Positions 59,976 through 64,000 of a stretch of DNA of 64,000 nucleotides are shown here, one piece after another. The position numbers and the translations under genes are program-made. The notes below the pieces were generated by a model, which was not told where the DNA came from, ran no database searches, and saw nothing but the letters and a program-made list of their open reading frames with translations. The stretch is from Arthrobacter sp. efr-133-R2A-120 (lineage in GTDB: Bacteria > Actinomycetota > Actinomycetes > Actinomycetales > Micrococcaceae), in the NCBI RefSeq assembly GCF_030209835.1, contig NZ_JARVRF010000020.1, forward strand, positions 1 through 64,000. The letters are read 5' to 3'. The number at the start of each line of letters is the position of its first letter. Position 1 is the first letter of the stretch.

Positions 59976-61172
59976 TCACGGCCGAATTCGTGTCAGCGCG
60001 GCGTCCACAACCGTCCAAGCCATGGCGATCGCGCCTTCGATGAGCGCCTGATCAGCTCGCTCCGAGGCTGCAGCTTCTGTGAACGCGGACTGGTGGTTGG
60101 ACACAGGCGAGTCACAAATCTTGACGTGCGGATGAAGGCTTGGGACGACTTGGGAGACGGCGCCGAAGTCGGTGGAGGCACGGAATGCGCGGGCTTCCGG
60201 ATCCTGCGGAAAGCTTCGGCCTAGGGCCTCCGCATTCTGCTGATACAGCGAGGCCAGCCGCGGCGACTGCACAACATTCGGGTATGTCAGTTCCCATTCC
60301 AATTCCACTGTGCAGCCGGCCGCGAGGGCTGCCCCCGTGAAGCAGGCCTCGACACGTGGGACCATATCCTCAAGGTCCGCAAGGGTCTGGGCTCTGATCC
60401 CGTACACACCCGCGGAACTTCCCGGGATCACGTTGGCAGCAGAACCGGCATTCGTGACAACACCATGGACTCGGGTGTCGTTGGGGAGCTGCTGGCGAAG
60501 CAAACCGACGGCGACCTGCGCGATGGTCGATGCGTCGGCGGCGTTCGCTGCCTCCCATGGCGACGCCGCGGCGTGCGAGCTCTTACCGGAGAACTCGAAG
60601 GAGAAACCGGTGCTGGCGAGGAAGCCTGGTGAGGCGTCTTCGAATGGCGCAGGATGAATCATCATGGCCATGTCGGCGCCGATGAATGCACCTTGTTCCA
60701 GCATCAGGATCTTGCCGCCGCCGGTCTCCTCTGCCGGCGTGCCCAACAGTTCCACCGTGAGATCGAGCTGCTCAGCCACGCCCTTCAGTCCCACAGCCGC
60801 AGCGACTGCGCATGCTGCGATCAGGTTGTGGCCGCATGCGTGGCCAAGCTCTGGCAATGCGTCATACTCTGCCACCACGATCGCTTTGAAGGAGCCTGCT
60901 CCGGCAACTGCGGAGATCGCGGTGTCCAGCCCAAAGGCGCGTTCTGTCACTGTGAATCCGGCTGCGCGCAGCTCGTTCGCGACTTCCCTGCTGGACTTAA
61001 ACTCGGCAAAACCGAGTTCGGGCATGCCGTGGATGCGATGGCTGAGGTCGATCGCCTGGTCGCGAAAAGCCTCTATCTCCGCTTGCACTGCCCCTTTAAT
61101 GGCGTTTCGGAGTTGGGTATTCCTGGTGGCAGATGCACCTATGGTCTCGGGGATGGCTGCGTTGGCGCTCAT
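59976..61172 (-). CDS. M20 family amidohydrolase (AbgB/IAL-like)
   Basis: A 398-residue zinc peptidase-like hydrolase. VVAEYDALPELGHACGHNLIAACAVAAAVGLKG and LLGTPAEETGGGKILML hold the metal ligands, and FEFSGKSSHAAASPWEAANAADA is the M20 dimerisation region. Such enzymes remove acyl or aminobenzoyl groups from amino acids. ATG 61172 overlaps the aspartoacylase-like stop by 4 nt, so the frame further upstream is not used. It probably acts on a compound brought in by the ABC importer encoded upstream. Confidence 0.88.
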   Translation of the reverse strand: MSANAAIPETIGASATRNTQLRNAIKGAVQAEIEAFRDQAIDLSHRIHGMPELGFAEFKSSREVANELRAAGFTVTERAFGLDTAISAVAGAGSFKAIVVAEYDALPELGHACGHNLIAACAVAAAVGLKGVAEQLDLTVELLGTPAEETGGGKILMLEQGAFIGADMAMMIHPAPFEDASPGFLASTGFSFEFSGKSSHAAASPWEAANAADASTIAQVAVGLLRQQLPNDTRVHGVVTNAGSAANVIPGSSAGVYGIRAQTLADLEDMVPRVEACFTGAALAAGCTVELEWELTYPNVVQSPRLASLYQQNAEALGRSFPQDPEARAFRASTDFGAVSQVVPSLHPHVKICDSPVSNHQSAFTEAAASERADQALIEGAIAMAWTVVDAALTRIRP

Positions 61173-62188
61173 ACGTCGGCCGCCGCAACGAATCCGACAG
61201 CATGGCCTTCGGGCACGGCAAAGGACCCGCCCCCTGGCGCCGTCGTCAGGAAAGCCCACACGAATCCCGTGACGGGCATCTTGACCTCTTCCAACACCGA
61301 CCCATCCATGCCCACGATGTGCGCAACAACGCTGCCTTGCTCCATAACTGTTCCTGGATCGCAAACCGGGAATAGAACACCTGACTCGCGGGAGGTGAGT
61401 ACCCCATGGTAGGTGAAACTTCCTTGGAGCCTTTCCACCAACTGGGGTGCAACTGGTTCCTCCAACATTCCTAGCTTGGACATGACGTTGAGGACACCTC
61501 GGACACCCGCTTCGTATCCTTGGTGTCCATGCTCGTCGAGCAACTCGACCATCAGCCCCGGAATACCATGTGCTGAGGAGGCAGCAGCGGGCTGGCCGTC
61601 CACGGACCCCACCTTCTCCGCGGTACCGTCCTCTGGGTCGGTCATCAGAACCGGGGTGACGCCGAAAGCTTCCGCCATTGCGCGCTGGACTTGGCGGACC
61701 TCGGGTGAGGAGCACTGTGCCGCGAACTCCATCGACATGGGCACCGCCGGCTCCGCGTTGTTGTGCAAGTCGATGTAGTGAGTCGTGACATCGAAGAGAC
61801 TGCGGACTTGCGCCCCTATCCGCAGCGTTGGTGATCCGGCTGGGTCGCTGGGCCAGTAGCACGGCATTCCCAGGTGGATGCCGTCCTCGGGAGAGGCGTA
61901 GGTCGCACGGTCGAAAGCAAGTGGATTGGTCACCGGAACTGAGATCAATGTTCCTCGCAGCCTCGCCGGGTCAATGCGCGCGATGAGCTTGAGAAGTGTT
62001 CGTGTTCCCGTGATTTCAGTGCCATGCGTGGCTCCAGTGACAAGAAGGACAGGACCAGGCTCCGCCCCGTGCATGATGCTCACCGGCACACTGACTACTT
62101 GTCCGGAGGCGGACGTGGTGGCGGTCAGGCGACCGTGTCGCAGTTCCCCTGCGGGTACGTGGAGGGATCCGACCTCGAATACGCTCAT
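61169..62188 (-). CDS. succinylglutamate desuccinylase/aspartoacylase family protein
   Basis: A 339-residue M14-like zinc hydrolase. VLLVTGATHGTEITGTRTLLKLI has the His-x2-Glu metal motif, ISVPVTNPLAFDRATYASPEDGIHLGMPCYWP the substrate loop, YIDLHNNAEPAV the third ligand and GLMVELLDEHGHQG the catalytic Glu. The C-terminal GSVVAHIVGMDGSVLEEVKMPVTGFVW resembles a biotinyl-like barrel common in this group. ATG 62188 follows AAGGAA. It is translationally coupled to the M20 gene. Confidence 0.85.
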   Translation of the reverse strand: MSVFEVGSLHVPAGELRHGRLTATTSASGQVVSVPVSIMHGAEPGPVLLVTGATHGTEITGTRTLLKLIARIDPARLRGTLISVPVTNPLAFDRATYASPEDGIHLGMPCYWPSDPAGSPTLRIGAQVRSLFDVTTHYIDLHNNAEPAVPMSMEFAAQCSSPEVRQVQRAMAEAFGVTPVLMTDPEDGTAEKVGSVDGQPAAASSAHGIPGLMVELLDEHGHQGYEAGVRGVLNVMSKLGMLEEPVAPQLVERLQGSFTYHGVLTSRESGVLFPVCDPGTVMEQGSVVAHIVGMDGSVLEEVKMPVTGFVWAFLTTAPGGGSFAVPEGHAVGFVAAADV

Positions 62189-62211
62189 TGCGGGATTCCT
62201 TAATGTTGGTT

Positions 62212-63765
62212 TCACGATGTGGCAGGCGTCGCTGTGGAGGCGAGGCAGCGGTGGGTGATGGCATCGGTGGTTAGCTGATCCCCGGTCAGCTCTCCGGAGA
62301 CGGCCCCGTTCTTGATGACGATGACTCGATGACAAAGATGGGCGAGATCCTCGTATTCACTGCTCGCGATCACGACGGAGCAGCCGTCTCGGGCTGCGCG
62401 GTTGATCAGGTCAAAGAGAGTCTTCTTGGCTCCCACGTCGACGCCGTTGGTCGGTTCGTGGAGGAAGAGAACGTGGGGACGGGTGAGCAGCCACTTGGCA
62501 AGGATTAGTTTTTGCTGGTTGCCGCCGCTGAACGAGCTCAGGGGCAGATCGGGCGCCAGTGGCCGCAACCCAACACGGCGCATCGCCTCGATTGCGTCCT
62601 TGTGCTCCTCTGAGTAGGCCATGCGACCCGAACGCCAGTAACGCCTCATGGTGGCCATCGTGAGGTTCTCGGCCGCCGAAGCTGCCATAAGTCCGCTGGA
62701 GGTCGCCCGATCTGCGGGGATATACGCCATCCCCATGCTCATGGCACGGCGCGGTCGAAGCCACTTCTGCTCGACTTCCGTGCCTTTGACTTCGACTTTC
62801 CCTTCTCCGCGGCTGGCACCGAAGCACAGACCGATGATCTCCTCGAAACCATCTCCCACGAGGCCCGTCAGTCCGAGGATCTCTCCGCGGGACGCCACGA
62901 ATGAGACATCACGCGTTTCTGCTCCGCTGAGATTTGTAGCCCGTAGGACGGGCTCAGTCACGGTCGTATGTTCGGACGGATAGAGGTTCGTGAGCTCCGT
63001 GCCAAGGATGGCCGTTATGAGGTCGTCGGTAGTCGCTGACGCGACGTCCATGGTTGCCACGACTTCTCCTGACCTCAGGATGGTTGCCCGATCGCAAACA
63101 TCCTTCACTTCGTCGAGTCGGTGCGTCACAAACACCACCGAGCTACCGGTGGCCTTGATCCTGCGGAGGACCTCGAATAGCTGGTGCACCGCGTCCGCCG
63201 GGAGGTAGGCTGTGGGTTCGTCCAGGACGAGCACACCCCTTTCTTCGCCGCTTATGGACTCGATGCCCCTGATGATCGACAGCATGGCCCGCTCTACTGC
63301 GGACAGGCGTCCGACCACCGCGTCGGGCGAGAGGCCGAGCCCATAACGTCGGAGGGTCTCCTCGGTATAGGACCGTTGGGCGCGCCAGCTGATCCTTCCC
63401 CACTGTGTTCGGTAACGGCCTAGCCCGAGCGTCTCCATGACGGTGGATGAAAGGACCAGGCCGAGATCCTGGTGCACAAATCCAAGCTTCAGGCGTTCTG
63501 CCGTCTTAGGGTCGATCGGGAGGCCCTCCGACCGGCCGGACACCGTGACGCAGGGAGCATTGTCTGCCGTGTAGCCCCCATCCGGGGCGATCTGGCCGGC
63601 GAGGAGTTTGATCAGTGTGGACTTGCCTGAGCCATTCTCGCCCAGGAGGGCATGGATCTCACCGGACACGATGTTGAGGTATGCCTCCTTGAGGACGGGA
63701 CGGGCCCCGTAGGACTTAGTGAGATGCTCGGCCCGAAGCAGGGGCTCCTGGTTCGTTGAGTTCAT
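62212..63765 (-). CDS. sugar-type ABC transporter ATP-binding protein (RbsA-like)
   Basis: A 517-residue double-ATPase subunit. The first half has Walker A ALLGENGSGKSTLIKLL, a divergent signature region (VVGRLSAVERAMLSIIRG) and Walker B VLVLDEPTAYL; the second half has a degenerate Walker A (GLTGLVGDGFEEI), signature FSGGNQQKLILAKWL and Walker B VLFLHEPTNGVD. This is the RbsA/MglA architecture. ATG 63765 is preferred; its 5' end overlaps or abuts the binding-protein stop. The permease gene is not seen in this window. Confidence 0.9.
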   Translation of the reverse strand: MNSTNQEPLLRAEHLTKSYGARPVLKEAYLNIVSGEIHALLGENGSGKSTLIKLLAGQIAPDGGYTADNAPCVTVSGRSEGLPIDPKTAERLKLGFVHQDLGLVLSSTVMETLGLGRYRTQWGRISWRAQRSYTEETLRRYGLGLSPDAVVGRLSAVERAMLSIIRGIESISGEERGVLVLDEPTAYLPADAVHQLFEVLRRIKATGSSVVFVTHRLDEVKDVCDRATILRSGEVVATMDVASATTDDLITAILGTELTNLYPSEHTTVTEPVLRATNLSGAETRDVSFVASRGEILGLTGLVGDGFEEIIGLCFGASRGEGKVEVKGTEVEQKWLRPRRAMSMGMAYIPADRATSSGLMAASAAENLTMATMRRYWRSGRMAYSEEHKDAIEAMRRVGLRPLAPDLPLSSFSGGNQQKLILAKWLLTRPHVLFLHEPTNGVDVGAKKTLFDLINRAARDGCSVVIASSEYEDLAHLCHRVIVIKNGAVSGELTGDQLTTDAITHRCLASTATPATS

Positions 63766-63773
63766 GGTACTGA

Positions 63774-64000
63774 TCACCCTTGCCAGAGCCGGGTGTAGAA
63801 GGTACGGAAATCGAACGAGCCGTACCAGTCGCCGGACTTCTTCGCGAGGTCGATCGTGTCGATGTTGGCCCGCGTAAATGTCCGGTTCGGGACCTGCTCG
63901 TCTGCAACCGCATCCTCGCCTGCGATCGCGCGCATCGCCTGGTCAACCGCCGCCCACCCCATTTGGTAGAGGTTGGTCCCTACTGTCGCCGCCTCCGGGT
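63774..64000 (-). CDS. substrate-binding protein of the ABC importer (partial)
   Basis: The C-terminal 75 residues of a protein that continues beyond the right edge of the window (PEAATVGTNLYQMGWAAVDQAMRAIAGEDAVADEQVPNRTFTRANID). The short helix-rich ending fits a sugar-type periplasmic-binding-protein fold and the RbsA-like gene follows directly. The N-terminus, lipobox and ligand site are outside the window. Confidence 0.7.
   Translation of the reverse strand, partial: PEAATVGTNLYQMGWAAVDQAMRAIAGEDAVADEQVPNRTFTRANIDTIDLAKKSGDWYGSFDFRTFYTRLWQG

Noticed and set aside
61173..61862. N-terminal extension of the M20 hydrolase frame
   Set aside because: It lies over the aspartoacylase-like gene in a different frame; MSANAAIP at 61172 with a 4-nt overlap gives a normal family length.

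Overview
This window reads as the chromosome of a high-GC Gram-positive actinomycete of the Arthrobacter group (Micrococcaceae: Arthrobacter, Paenarthrobacter or Pseudarthrobacter). The signs are high GC with strong C/G at third codon positions, a dnaK-grpE-dnaJ-hspR heat-shock operon under HAIR operators, a SAM-IV riboswitch (an actinomycete class), several probable leaderless starts, and a DUF222/13E12-type HNH nuclease. The placement is inference from gene content and protein style. I saw no rRNA, tRNA, CRISPR array or insertion sequence.

Layout. 1-2.1 kb: a minus-strand methionine/sulfur operon (DUF1737, rhodanese, metZ) behind a SAM-IV riboswitch. 2.2-4.3 kb: a small unknown gene, an Lrp regulator and an ornithine cyclodeaminase, closed by a 66-nt near-perfect palindrome. 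4.4-7.1 kb: a translationally coupled GMC oxidoreductase-PAS-cupin operon. 7.2-16.7 kb: mixed housekeeping genes (lipoprotein, PRC-barrel protein, ArsB-like transporter, DinB, pabC, cardiolipin synthase, MarR with an FAD oxidoreductase, NCS1 transporter). 16.7-19.3 kb: a P-loop kinase-PabB fusion coupled to a low-molecular-weight tyrosine phosphatase. 19.4-24.0 kb: a nucleoside hydrolase-MFS-ribokinase operon divergent from a LacI regulator across tandem palindromic operators. 24.4-31.4 kb: HNH protein, LysE exporter, ECF sigma factor with its DGPF partner, methyltransferase, membrane protein and alanine transaminase (alaA).

31.5-42.7 kb is the most striking region: an 11-kb single-strand operon for a compact phage-tail-like contractile injection system (DUF4255, sheath, tube, a disordered repeat protein, tube/LysM-type protein, VgrG-like spike, PAAR-like tip, gp25, baseplate J fused to Asp-box repeats, tail protein I). 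It ends in two membrane-anchored proteins, one with PASTA-like domains. I find no AAA+ ATPase, tape measure, tail fibre, portal, terminase, capsid or integrase gene in it.

42.8-46.4 kb: an epimerase divergent from a TetR regulator across matching palindromes, an MpaB-type oxygenase and a DUF817 membrane protein. 46.4-50.8 kb: the heat-shock operon with two HAIR sites and a highly structured grpE-dnaJ spacer. 50.8-51.4 kb: a maltokinase-cap-like protein. 51.4-57.8 kb: an aromatic-acid CoA catabolic operon (fumarylacetoacetase-type hydrolase, single-cupin protein, acyl-CoA thioesterase, aryl-CoA ligase, flavin monooxygenase/old-yellow-enzyme fusion), divergent from a RidA protein and an amino-acid permease. 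59.9-64 kb: an M20 amidohydrolase, an aspartoacylase-like hydrolase and a sugar-type ABC importer, whose binding protein runs off the right edge.
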